A stretch of 64,000 nt of DNA from Sulfitobacter sp. SK012 (GTDB lineage Bacteria > Pseudomonadota > Alphaproteobacteria > Rhodobacterales > Rhodobacteraceae), in contig NZ_CP025804.1 of NCBI RefSeq assembly GCF_003352085.1, forward strand, positions 4,092,001 through 4,156,000. The letters run 5' to 3'. The stretch's first letter is position 1, and the number at the start of each line of letters is the position of its first letter. The notes beneath the pieces are model-generated. The model saw nothing but the letters and a program-made list of their open reading frames with translations. It searched no databases and was not told the DNA's origin. Position numbers and translations under genes: made by a program. Positions 35,844 through 44,044 of this stretch are shown here, one piece after another.

Positions 35844-36099
35844 GGACCTTCGCTGCGCCGAATGCCATGCCCTGTGAACGGGCCCGCGAATAGCTTGTTT
35901 GGCCGCTATCCGCATCCACTGGCGCACGGTCTGTTACATAAAAAATATTCGGCTCGATGGTTTGCAAAGAGGCCGGAACCAGTTCAGCCGGATAGTTTTT
36001 CCCATTAAGGTACAGGTTCGGCGGTGCCGACAAACGAGCTGCAACACTGCACCCCACCAGAAGAAGCGCCAGGCCCACCAAGAAAAAATTGCGCATCAT
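35844..36099 (-). pseudogene. Alpha/beta-hydrolase (DUF900) lipoprotein, N-terminal part
   Basis: The first ~85 codons of the hydrolase whose catalytic part is at 31992-33020. It has a lipoprotein signal (MMRNFFLVGLALLLVGC, lipobox LVGC with C17), then NIFYVTDRAPVDADSG and SRARSQGMAFGAAKV, the conserved N-terminal block of DUF900 hydrolases. It runs into the IS1111 right end directly after GTC-C. The reading frame continues for 35 codons of IS sequence. Confidence 0.85.
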
Positions 36100-36208
36100 C
36101 CGCCCCTAAAACACTGCTTTAATCAGACGATCTGACCACGCTGCGTTGATCTTGCCCGGCGTCAGCGATATTGCAACCCAAACGTCTCTACTTTGAAGGA
36201 ATGCCGCA

Positions 36209-37864
36209 ATGGCCGCTTATCAATATGTCTACCACATGCAAGGTGTCTCCAAGACCTATCCTGGCGGCAAAAAATGCTTTGAGAACATCCACCTGAACTT
36301 CCTGCCGGGCGTAAAAATCGGTGTAGTTGGTGTGAACGGCGCGGGTAAATCCACGCTGATGAAGATCATGGCCGGCATGGACAAAGACTTCACCGGCGAG
36401 GCGTGGGTCGCAGAAGGAGCCCGCGTAGGCTACCTGCCGCAAGAGCCCAAACTGGACGAAACGCTGTCTGTACGCGAAAACGTGATGCTTGGTGTGGCTC
36501 CTAAAAAGGCGATCCTTGATCGGTACAACGATCTGGCGATGAACTACTCCGACGAGACCGCCGATGAAATGGCGCAGTTGCAGGACCAGATCGACGCAGA
36601 GGACCTTTGGGATCTCGACAGCCAAATCGACGTGTCGATGGAAGCGTTGCGCTGCCCACCTGATGATGCGCGTATTTCGGACCTTTCAGGCGGTGAAGCG
36701 CGCCGGGTGGCGCTGTGCAAGCTGCTGCTTGAAGCGCCTGAAATGTTGCTCTTGGATGAACCGACCAACCACTTGGACGCTGAAACCATCGCGTGGCTCC
36801 AGCAACACTTGATCAACTACAAAGGGACGATCTTAATCGTCACGCACGATCGCTATTTCTTGGACGATATCACCAGCTGGATCCTTGAACTGGATCGCGG
36901 CAAGGGCATTCCCAACGAAGGCAACTATTCCGATTGGCTTGAGCAGAAAGCAAAACGCCTCGGCCAAGAAGCCCGGGAGGATAAATCCAAGCAGAAAACG
37001 CTGGAGCGCGAACTGGAATGGATGCGCCAAGGGGCCAAAGCCCGTCAGGCGAAATCCAAAGCCCGGATCAAATCTTATAATGAAATGGCTGAAACGTCCG
37101 AGCGCGAAAAGCTTACCCGCGCTCAAATCGTCATCCCCAACGGACCTCGCTTGGGCAACAAAGTTATCGAAGTCAGTGGCCTGCAAAAAGCCATGGGCGA
37201 CAAGCTTCTGGTAGAAGGTCTTGATTTCTCACTGCCGCCCGGCGGCATTGTCGGCGTGATCGGACCGAACGGTGCGGGTAAATCAACGCTGTTCAAAATG
37301 TTGACCGGCCAAGAAGAGCCTGATGCCGGGACGATTGAATATGGCGATACGGTCGACCTCTCTTATGTCGATCAGTCGCGCGATGATCTCAAAGCCGATG
37401 ATAACGTATGGCAAGCCATCTCAGGCGGTGCTGAATTGATCCAACTTGGTGATGCCGAGGTGAATTCGCGCGCCTATTGTTCATCGTTCAACTTCAAAGG
37501 TGGCGATCAGCAAAAGAAAGTCGGGCAACTTTCAGGTGGTGAACGTAACCGCGTTCACATGGCGCGGCTTTTGAAAGAAGGCGGCAACGTGCTGCTGCTT
37601 GACGAACCGACAAACGATTTGGACGTTGAAACACTGCGCGCCCTCGAAGATGCGCTGGTAGATTTTGCTGGTTGCGCCGTCGTGATCTCGCACGACCGTT
37701 TCTTCTTGGACCGCATTTGTACGCATATGTTGGCCTTTGAAGGCAACGCGCATGTCGAATGGTTTGAAGGTGGCTTTACCGACTATGAAGAAGACAAGAA
37801 GCTCCGTCTGGGTGCCGACGCTTTGGAACCAAAGCGTTTGAAGCACAAGAAATTCGTTCGCTAA
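36209..37864 (+). CDS. ettA: Energy-dependent translational throttle protein EttA (ABC-F ATPase)
   Basis: A ribosome-associated ABC-F protein that couples translation elongation to the ATP/ADP ratio. 551 residues, near the E. coli length. Two ATPase domains: Walker A GVNGAGKSTLMKI and GPNGAGKSTLFKM; signatures LSGGEARRVALCK and LSGGERNRVHMAR; Walker B LLLDEPTNHLD and LLLDEPTNDLD. They are joined by a basic coiled linker (residues ~240-305, P-site tRNA-interacting motif). It lacks transmembrane segments. A GC-rich hairpin follows the stop. Confidence 0.95.
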   Translation: MAAYQYVYHMQGVSKTYPGGKKCFENIHLNFLPGVKIGVVGVNGAGKSTLMKIMAGMDKDFTGEAWVAEGARVGYLPQEPKLDETLSVRENVMLGVAPKKAILDRYNDLAMNYSDETADEMAQLQDQIDAEDLWDLDSQIDVSMEALRCPPDDARISDLSGGEARRVALCKLLLEAPEMLLLDEPTNHLDAETIAWLQQHLINYKGTILIVTHDRYFLDDITSWILELDRGKGIPNEGNYSDWLEQKAKRLGQEAREDKSKQKTLERELEWMRQGAKARQAKSKARIKSYNEMAETSEREKLTRAQIVIPNGPRLGNKVIEVSGLQKAMGDKLLVEGLDFSLPPGGIVGVIGPNGAGKSTLFKMLTGQEEPDAGTIEYGDTVDLSYVDQSRDDLKADDNVWQAISGGAELIQLGDAEVNSRAYCSSFNFKGGDQQKKVGQLSGGERNRVHMARLLKEGGNVLLLDEPTNDLDVETLRALEDALVDFAGCAVVISHDRFFLDRICTHMLAFEGNAHVEWFEGGFTDYEEDKKLRLGADALEPKRLKHKKFVR

Positions 37865-37869
37865 CAATA

Positions 37870-37893
37870 TTGGTGGGCGGCACCGCCCACCAA
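37870..37893 (+). terminator. Hairpin after ettA
   Basis: A perfect 10-bp stem (TTGGTGGGCG/CGCCCACCAA) with a 4-nt loop, 5 bp after the stop. There is no T tract, so termination strength is uncertain. Confidence 0.5.
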
Positions 37894-37984
37894 ACTCCCG
37901 CCGATTTCACCTGAGATTTCGACGCCTATCCACCCAGCATGACTGCCGCTGTGGATTGAACCTGATGGCTAATCTTCTGGTCGA

Positions 37985-38932
37985 TCAGCTGCGACCAAAC
38001 CGATATTCTGTCACTTGTTCATAAACCTCTTCGGCCTTCAGCCGAATGCTTGGAAACGCCGCGTTGTTGGGTGCATCTGGCCAACCTTGCGCCTCAAGCG
38101 CGACCCCGGCGCGCGGCCCATATTGCCGCCCGTCAAGCCCTGCCAAACCGTCTGGAATTCCCTCGCCTGTATAGACATGCAGGCCCGGTTGCGTTGTCCA
38201 GACTTCCATCACCACGGCACCACCGCTTAGCCGTCCGGCAAAGGCCACCGGCCCCATTGGGGCACTCGACAGACAAAAGGTATTATCAAACGCATCTGCG
38301 CCAATCTGGTGAGGTGCTCGGAAATCAGACGGGCCATCAACCCCCACAACCTCGCCTGTCGGCAAGGCCGTTTCGTCTGCTGGCAGATATCGATCTGCCG
38401 CGATCTCTAGCGAATGGTCATTGATTGTCGGGGCTCCGTCAAAATTGAAGTAGGGATGGTGGCATAGGTTCAACAACGTCTCTGCCGAACTGCGCGCAGT
38501 CAGGGTTAATCGCAAAATCGGCCCCTCAACGATCTCATAGTGGGCGGTCACATCAACCGAGCCGGCATAACCTTGATCGCCAGCCTGACTGTGAAGAGCC
38601 AATGCAGCATATTGATCGCTGCGCCCCACTACTTGCCAGTCACGCTGGGAAAACCCTCCCGGTCCCCCATGCAGATGATGGGGGTCACCGTTTATGGGCA
38701 GTTGAACGTTGTTGCCTGCGATCTGCGTTCGCCCGTATCCGATCCGCCCTGCGACGCGGCCAACAACCGTTCCAAAATAGAGGTTTGCGTGCGCGCGGAC
38801 GTCTTCTGGAGCCAAACCCACGACCAAAGGATGCGAAACCCCGTCGATCCGCAGATCGCGCAAGGTCGCACCAAACGAAAGTAGGCTTGCCTTAAGGCCG
38901 AACCCTTCAAGAATGATCTCATCTGAATGCAA
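37985..38932 (-). CDS. galM: Aldose 1-epimerase
   Basis: Interconverts alpha and beta anomers of aldoses. 315 residues. Motifs: NLCHHPYFNFDG with the acid histidine, DNTFCLS in substrate binding, LHVYTGEGI, and VALEAQGWPDAPN with the catalytic-base glutamate. The family fold (galactose-mutarotase-like beta-sandwich) is consistent along the whole length. No sugar operon is adjacent. Confidence 0.92.
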   Translation of the reverse strand: MHSDEIILEGFGLKASLLSFGATLRDLRIDGVSHPLVVGLAPEDVRAHANLYFGTVVGRVAGRIGYGRTQIAGNNVQLPINGDPHHLHGGPGGFSQRDWQVVGRSDQYAALALHSQAGDQGYAGSVDVTAHYEIVEGPILRLTLTARSSAETLLNLCHHPYFNFDGAPTINDHSLEIAADRYLPADETALPTGEVVGVDGPSDFRAPHQIGADAFDNTFCLSSAPMGPVAFAGRLSGGAVVMEVWTTQPGLHVYTGEGIPDGLAGLDGRQYGPRAGVALEAQGWPDAPNNAAFPSIRLKAEEVYEQVTEYRFGRS

Positions 38933-39425
38933 CGCCAGTGCCCTCCGGTTGACATGGTCAGGGGCAAGCTCTCACATTGTTGGCCGGATTGCGACAGAAC
39001 AGACCTTTCCCTTGCGACAATCTTCTAAGCCCGTCCAAGCCACAAATAGCTACAATTAGCGCATCCGAAAGTAGCAAATTCCACGCGTCTAAAGCAGAAA
39101 AATCGTGCTCCGTAGGCCGCTTTTGCCATGAATTTCCCGGCACAGTTGCGTCGCAAACAGACCCATTTAAGTCAACCTAACGAAAACGTGATGCGTTCCT
39201 TTCATCGATTTCCTCAATAAAATAGCGATTACCGGCACAAATATGCCTATCCGCGAGCCGAGCCGGGGTCCATCTTGAACGAATCACCTTGGAATGCCAT
39301 ATCCAAAGAGCAAACGTTATTCTATTTCGACCCACTGTCTCCCTAATACGGCGCTCAGTTCGATCCAGACCGACAACGCCGGGCCATCGCACAACGCGGA
39401 TGGCATGAAGATGGAGACTACGGAT
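38933..39425 (+). promoter_or_regulatory. Long untranslated region upstream of the cold-shock gene
   Basis: About 490 bp with no convincing gene on either strand. The part nearest the cold-shock gene probably contains its promoter and a long 5' leader, as in other csp genes, whose leaders act as cold-responsive RNA elements. The ribosome-binding region is weak (ACTACGGAT before the ATG). No clear promoter or leader boundaries can be set from sequence alone. Confidence 0.35.
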
Positions 39426-39632
39426 ATGGCCACTGGCACCGTAAAATGGTTCAACACAACAAAAGGCTTCGGCTTTATCGCACCCGATGGCGGCAGCAAA
39501 GATGTGTTCGTGCACATTTCTGCCGTTGAGCGCGCAGGCCTGACAGGTCTGGCCGACAACCAGAAAGTTACTTTCGATATCGAAGCAGGCCGTGACGGCC
39601 GCGAATCTGCGTCAAACATCGCACTCGCCTAA
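39426..39632 (+). CDS. Cold-shock domain protein
   Basis: A 68-residue single CSD protein that binds single-stranded RNA/DNA and acts as an RNA chaperone. RNP1 is KGFGFIAP and RNP2 is VFVHISAV. The start ATG 39426 gives [17 protein letters not shown], the standard family N terminus; longer in-frame starts upstream add non-family residues. A strong terminator follows 29 bp after the stop. Confidence 0.95.
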   Translation: MATGTVKWFNTTKGFGFIAPDGGSKDVFVHISAVERAGLTGLADNQKVTFDIEAGRDGRESASNIALA

Positions 39633-39661
39633 GCTTTCGTCGCAAGAGACACGAAAACTTG

Positions 39662-39694
39662 ACCGGCCATTCCGCAACGGATGGCCGGTTTTTT
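39662..39694 (+). terminator. Rho-independent terminator of the cold-shock gene
   Basis: Stem ACCGGCCAT/ATGGCCGGT, extended by CCG/CGG around a short loop, then six T residues. Confidence 0.85.
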
Positions 39695-39768
39695 GATGCG
39701 ATGGGTTGCTAAAACGGCGTGTTTTGGCAATCTAAGTGATAATTATGCCCTTAAAATAGGATATTTTC

Positions 39769-40320
39769 ATGCGCCGCCGTACATTCATTGCAAGCACTGC
39801 TGCTGCTGCAATTTTGCCCCAAGTCCTTTCCGCACAGTCACTTGCGTTTGATCCGACCCCACAAGAGGTGAAGATCAAGAAGACATACCAGCCCGGCCAA
39901 CTCTTGATTCTGCCGCGCAGCTACTACCTCTATTTTGTGACTGCACCAGGTACTGCCTACCGCTACGGCGTTGGCGTTGGCAAAGCTGGCCTTGAGTTTT
40001 CGGGCACCGCGACAATCTCTGTGAAAAAAGAGTGGCCCACATGGCGTCCCACAGATGAGATGATCGAGCGTGACCCCAGCGCCTATTCCCGCTTCATCGG
40101 CAACACCGAAGCGCAACCAGGTGGCCCAGGCAACCCATTGGGTGCGCGCGCGCTTTACCTGTTCCAAGGCGGCAAAGACACGTACTTCCGGATCCACGGC
40201 ACCATCGCTCCGAAATCTATCGGTCGCTCAGTTTCTAGCGGCTGCATTCGGATGCTAAATGCGCATGTCGAAGATCTGTATGAGCGCGTCCCACTCGGAA
40301 CGGTCGTCACCGTACTGTAA
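39769..40320 (+). CDS. L,D-transpeptidase (YkuD domain), exported
   Basis: A periplasmic enzyme that forms 3-3 peptidoglycan crosslinks or attaches lipoproteins. 183 residues. It has an N-terminal signal (RRRTFIASTAAAAILPQVLS-A; the arginine start suggests Tat) and then the YkuD domain with RIHGT and SSGCIRMLNAHVEDLY, the HxGT...SxGCxRM motif whose cysteine is the nucleophile. Stand-alone gene with its own terminator. Confidence 0.92.
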   Translation: MRRRTFIASTAAAAILPQVLSAQSLAFDPTPQEVKIKKTYQPGQLLILPRSYYLYFVTAPGTAYRYGVGVGKAGLEFSGTATISVKKEWPTWRPTDEMIERDPSAYSRFIGNTEAQPGGPGNPLGARALYLFQGGKDTYFRIHGTIAPKSIGRSVSSGCIRMLNAHVEDLYERVPLGTVVTVL

Positions 40321-40341
40321 AAGACACAAAATCGATTGAAC

Positions 40342-40368
40342 GGGTCGGAGGAAACTCCGGCCCTTTTT
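40342..40368 (+). terminator. Rho-independent terminator of the L,D-transpeptidase gene
   Basis: A nine-bp stem (GGGTCGGAG/CTCCGGCCC, one G-U), a GAAA loop and a T5 tract followed by CGTTTT. Confidence 0.85.
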
Positions 40369-40396
40369 CGTTTTGCCCCCTAAAACCAATGGGCAC

Positions 40397-40430
40397 AAAA
40401 AAGGCCGACGTTATGGCCGGCCTTTTCTTT
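40397..40430 (-). terminator. Terminator at the end of the pyrimidine-catabolism operon
   Basis: A nine-bp stem AAAAGGCCG/CGGCCTTTT with a ~10-nt loop. A and T runs on both sides let it work in both directions. It lies 18 bp after the substrate-binding protein gene. Confidence 0.75.
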
Positions 40431-40447
40431 AGCGTTGATGCAAAGAG

Positions 40448-41437
40448 TTAGTTCAGCGCTTTATCCGTGATCGCGTGCGTCCAAGCACCTTCAGGAGCTT
40501 TGGAAATCACCGGGTCCGAACCGCCAGACAACAGCGAGTCGACTGTGCGCTGATAATCTGCCTCATCAAGAGCGCCGTTTGAGCCCGCTGTCAGCTTGGC
40601 TACCTCGCCCATCATCCGACGCTGGTGCTCTTCGGTTTGTGCACCCGAAGCGTCATTTTCCAGAACGATGTCAGCCGCTTCTTCGATATTATCTTCGGCG
40701 TATTTCCAACCCTTCATCGATGCGCGTACAAAACGGACCATTTTGTCCTCGAACGCAGGATCAGACAGCTTGTCTTCCAGCACATAAAGACCATCTTCCA
40801 GCGTCGCGACGCCTTGGTCTTCGTATTTGAACACTTGCAGATCTTCAGGCGTCAGGCCCGCATCAATCACCTGCCAATATTCATTATAGGTCATCGTGGA
40901 CACGCAAGCCGCCTGCTTTTGCAAGAGCGGATCAACATTGAAACCTTGCTTGAGCACGGTCACACCGTCATCGCCGCCATCAGTGCTGAGGCCAAGCTTG
41001 TTCATCCAGCTCAGGAATGGGAACTCATTGCCAAAGAACCAGACGCCCAAAGTTTGGCCTTTGAAATCATCCGTAGTTTCGATCCCGGCATCCTTGCGGC
41101 AGGTCAGCATCATGCCCGACGATTTGAAAGGCTGCGCGATGTTGACCATCGCCAGACCCTTTTCACGCGCAGACAGGGCCGATGGCATCCAGTCCACAGT
41201 CACGTCAGCGCCGCCGCCAGCGAGCACTTGAGTGGGTGCAATATCCGGTCCACCGGGCTTGATCGTGACATTCAAGTCTTCTTCTTCGTAGAACCCTTTG
41301 TCGAGCGCGACGTAATAGCCTGCAAACTGCGCCTGCGTGACCCACTTCAGTTGTAGTGTTACATCATCCGCCGCCAAGGCTTGCGTGCCCAACAAGCCCA
41401 TCGCCGTCGCTGCGGCTGCATATGTGATCTTTTTCAT
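40448..41437 (-). CDS. ABC transporter substrate-binding protein (NMT1/THI5-like)
   Basis: A periplasmic ligand-binding protein of 329 residues with a signal peptide (MKKITYAAAATAMGLLGTQALA). The mature part starts VTLQLKWVTQAQFAGYYVAL, the signature of the THI5/ThiY group that binds aminopyrimidines, hydroxymethylpyrimidine or related compounds. It is the last gene of an operon running from the carbamoylase gene (47177), so the likely cargo is a pyrimidine base or dihydropyrimidine (inference). It works with the two permeases and the ATPase encoded just upstream. Confidence 0.85.
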   Translation of the reverse strand: MKKITYAAAATAMGLLGTQALAADDVTLQLKWVTQAQFAGYYVALDKGFYEEEDLNVTIKPGGPDIAPTQVLAGGGADVTVDWMPSALSAREKGLAMVNIAQPFKSSGMMLTCRKDAGIETTDDFKGQTLGVWFFGNEFPFLSWMNKLGLSTDGGDDGVTVLKQGFNVDPLLQKQAACVSTMTYNEYWQVIDAGLTPEDLQVFKYEDQGVATLEDGLYVLEDKLSDPAFEDKMVRFVRASMKGWKYAEDNIEEAADIVLENDASGAQTEEHQRRMMGEVAKLTAGSNGALDEADYQRTVDSLLSGGSDPVISKAPEGAWTHAITDKALN

Positions 41438-41477
41438 TATGGTATCTCCCTTTGGTTGGTCGTTCGTTTCTATCTTA

Positions 41478-42314
41478 TTAGCGTTGGCTTGGATGCCAAA
41501 ATGTCACTGCCCGCTCAATCAATGTCATCGTGCCATAAAAGGCAGAGCCTGCAATCGCGGCCACAACAATCTCAGCCCATACGAGATCAAGCGCAAGTTG
41601 GCCGACACTCGTTGAGATACGAAAACCCATCCCCCGCGTCGGAGAGCCAAAAAACTCAGCAACAATCGCACCGATGAGGGCCAAGGTCGTGCCGATCTTG
41701 AGCCCGTTAAAGATGAAGGGCATCGCCGCTGGCAGCCGTAACTTGGCCAGAGTACGCCAGTACCCCGCAGCATAGGTCCGCATCAAATCACGCTGCATGG
41801 CATCTGTTGATTGCAGCCCTTGCACGGTGTTCACCAGCATCGGGAAAAACACCATTACCACGACAACAGCAGCCTTTGATTGCCAGTCGAAACCGAACCA
41901 CATCACCAAAATTGGGGCCATCCCAATCACCGGCAATGCTGCCACGAAGTTCCCGACGGGCAGCAATCCGCGCCGCAGAAAATCAAACCGATCTACTGCA
42001 ATCGCAATCAGGAATGCCGCACCACATCCAATGACATATCCCGAAAGCGCGCCTTTCAGGACTGTCTGCACGAAATCCACCCAAAGGATGTCCAACGACG
42101 TGGCAAACCGCGCTGCAATCGCTGAGGGTGCCGGCAACAGAACTTGGCTGATCTGAAACCCGCGCACGATCCCTTCCCACACTGCAATCAGCGTCAGGCC
42201 AAAAACAATCGGCGCAGCGAGCCCGCGTACGCGCGACGGTTTCTGGCGCGCGAGCGTCATGTTGATGGCCATGCCAATCACCCAGGCCGCGACCGCAAAG
42301 ATGAGCCAGCCCAC
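41478..42314 (-). CDS. ABC transporter permease
   Basis: An inner-membrane permease of 278 residues, binding-protein-dependent (BPD_transp_1) type with six predicted helices. The EAA-like loop MRTYAAGYWRTLAKLRLPAAMP contacts the ATPase. It starts at GTG 42314, sharing one base with the stop of the previous permease (GTAGTGG), which indicates translational coupling. Part of the THI5-type importer in the pyrimidine operon. Confidence 0.88.
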   Translation of the reverse strand: MGWLIFAVAAWVIGMAINMTLARQKPSRVRGLAAPIVFGLTLIAVWEGIVRGFQISQVLLPAPSAIAARFATSLDILWVDFVQTVLKGALSGYVIGCGAAFLIAIAVDRFDFLRRGLLPVGNFVAALPVIGMAPILVMWFGFDWQSKAAVVVVMVFFPMLVNTVQGLQSTDAMQRDLMRTYAAGYWRTLAKLRLPAAMPFIFNGLKIGTTLALIGAIVAEFFGSPTRGMGFRISTSVGQLALDLVWAEIVVAAIAGSAFYGTMTLIERAVTFWHPSQR

Positions 42315-43177
42315 TACGCCATCCCCATCCGCTTAAGCGTGACCCGCTGGATCACCCCGATAATGCCCACCAGCGCTGCTGCCAAAGCCGCCGCCATGAT
42401 CAACGCACTCCAGATTTGAATGGTTTGTCCGTAGTAGCTTCCGGCCAACAGCCGTGCGCCTAAACCTGCAATTGCGCCTGTCGGCAGCTCCCCGACGATC
42501 GCCCCAACCAACGACGCCGCCATCCCGATCTTTAGCGAGGTAAAAAGATACGGCATCGATGCAGGCAAACGCAGTTTCCAAAACGTCTGTGCAGCACTCG
42601 CATGCCATGTGCGCATCTGATCAAGTTGCATCACATCCGGGCTGCGCAATCCCTTCACCATGCCCACGACAACCGGGAAAAACGAAAGGTACATGGAAAT
42701 CATAGCCTTGGGCAGCAATCCAGAAATGCCCACTGCGTTCAGCACCACGATGATCATCGGTGCAATCGCCAAAATGGGAATGGTCTGGCTGGTGATCACC
42801 CACGGCATTACGCTCATATCCATTACGCGGTTGAACACGATCCCAACCGCAAGCAAAATGCCCAATCCCGTTCCCATCGCGAACCCAAGTAAAGTTGCGC
42901 TCAGCGTCACCCAGCTGTGGTAAACCAGCGACCGCTTGGACGTGATATTCTTCTCTACGGTCGTTTTCCAAATTTCGGTTACAACCTGATGAGGTGCCGG
43001 CAGCTTTGGCTTATCTTGTGACCAAGTATCCGCGACCAGCATGCGCGCTGTCAGGTCCTCCCCTGACCGCGTCGCCTTGTCATAGGCCCAAGGCGCATTC
43101 AGCCAAACAGCCGCCGCATACCACAACACAACCAGCAGGCCGACAATGGTCAAAACAGGTAAAACGCTGCGGCTCAT
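42314..43177 (-). CDS. ABC transporter permease
   Basis: A second inner-membrane permease, 287 residues, paralogous to the one at 41478-42314. The EAA loop is MRTWHASAAQTFWKLRLPAS-MP. An N-terminal helix is followed by an extra periplasmic stretch and five further helices. It forms a heterodimer with the neighbour (inference from pairing). It begins 84 bp after the ATPase stop. Confidence 0.88.
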   Translation of the reverse strand: MSRSVLPVLTIVGLLVVLWYAAAVWLNAPWAYDKATRSGEDLTARMLVADTWSQDKPKLPAPHQVVTEIWKTTVEKNITSKRSLVYHSWVTLSATLLGFAMGTGLGILLAVGIVFNRVMDMSVMPWVITSQTIPILAIAPMIIVVLNAVGISGLLPKAMISMYLSFFPVVVGMVKGLRSPDVMQLDQMRTWHASAAQTFWKLRLPASMPYLFTSLKIGMAASLVGAIVGELPTGAIAGLGARLLAGSYYGQTIQIWSALIMAAALAAALVGIIGVIQRVTLKRMGMA

Positions 43178-43261
43178 GCGGAGGCCTCCTGTTTCGCCAT
43201 TCCCAGCAATCTCGATCCACTCATGCCGCGGATGTTCAATGCTTTGGCCTGCGCAGAAAAC

Positions 43262-44044
43262 TCAGTCATCCGCATGCCCCGCGCGTAACCCGTCCCGCAC
43301 ACGGTGCGCGATCTCCAGAAATTCTGGACTGTCGCGAATGTCCAAGGGCCGTTCTCGCGGCAAAGGACTGTCGATCACATCCGTAATCCGTCCCGGTCGC
43401 GGAGACATCACAACGATCTTGGTGCTCAGGTAAACCGCCTCTGGGATCGAATGGGTCACAAACGCGATGGTCTTGCCGGTCCGGCCCCACAGCTTCAAGA
43501 GCTGCTCATTCAGGTGGTCTCGAACGATTTCGTCCAAGGCACCAAACGGTTCATCCATCAACAAGATGTCCGCATCAAAACTCAGCGCCCGCGCAATAGA
43601 GGCGCGCTGCTGCATGCCTCCAGAAAGCTGCCAAGGGAATTTGTTTTCAAACCCAGCCAATTCAACCAGCTCTAAAACCCGCGCCACGCGTTCGATCTGC
43701 TCGGCCTTGGGCAATCCCATAATTTCGAGCGGTAAGCGAATGTTGCCGCCAATCGTGCGCCAAGGATAAAGCCCCGCCGCCTGAAACACATACCCATAGG
43801 CCCGAGCGCGCCGCGCCGCTTCGGGGCTCACCCCGTTCACGGTCACATTGCCCCCGGTTGGTCGCTCGAGATCCGCCATCACCCGCAGGAACGTCGTTTT
43901 GCCGCAACCCGATGGCCCGATGAAACTGACGAATTCGCCTTTTTCAATGTCGAGGGATACGTCCTTCAACGCGTGGACCGGCCCATCGTTCGTTTGGAAC
44001 GTCAGGTCCAAATTCTTCGCAGAAATTACAGTGCTGGTAGTCAT
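43262..44044 (-). CDS. ABC transporter ATP-binding protein
   Basis: The ATPase of the THI5-type importer, 260 residues. Walker A FIGPSGCGKTTFLRV, Q-loop VFQAAGLYPW, signature LSGGMQQRASIARAL, Walker B ILLMDEPFGALDE and H-loop FVTHSIPEA, as in the SsuB/TauB/ThiZ group. The start ATG 44044 overlaps the hydA stop by one base (TGATG), and upstream extension would run into hydA. The overlap shows that hydA and the transporter form one transcript. Confidence 0.92.
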   Translation of the reverse strand: MTTSTVISAKNLDLTFQTNDGPVHALKDVSLDIEKGEFVSFIGPSGCGKTTFLRVMADLERPTGGNVTVNGVSPEAARRARAYGYVFQAAGLYPWRTIGGNIRLPLEIMGLPKAEQIERVARVLELVELAGFENKFPWQLSGGMQQRASIARALSFDADILLMDEPFGALDEIVRDHLNEQLLKLWGRTGKTIAFVTHSIPEAVYLSTKIVVMSPRPGRITDVIDSPLPRERPLDIRDSPEFLEIAHRVRDGLRAGHADD

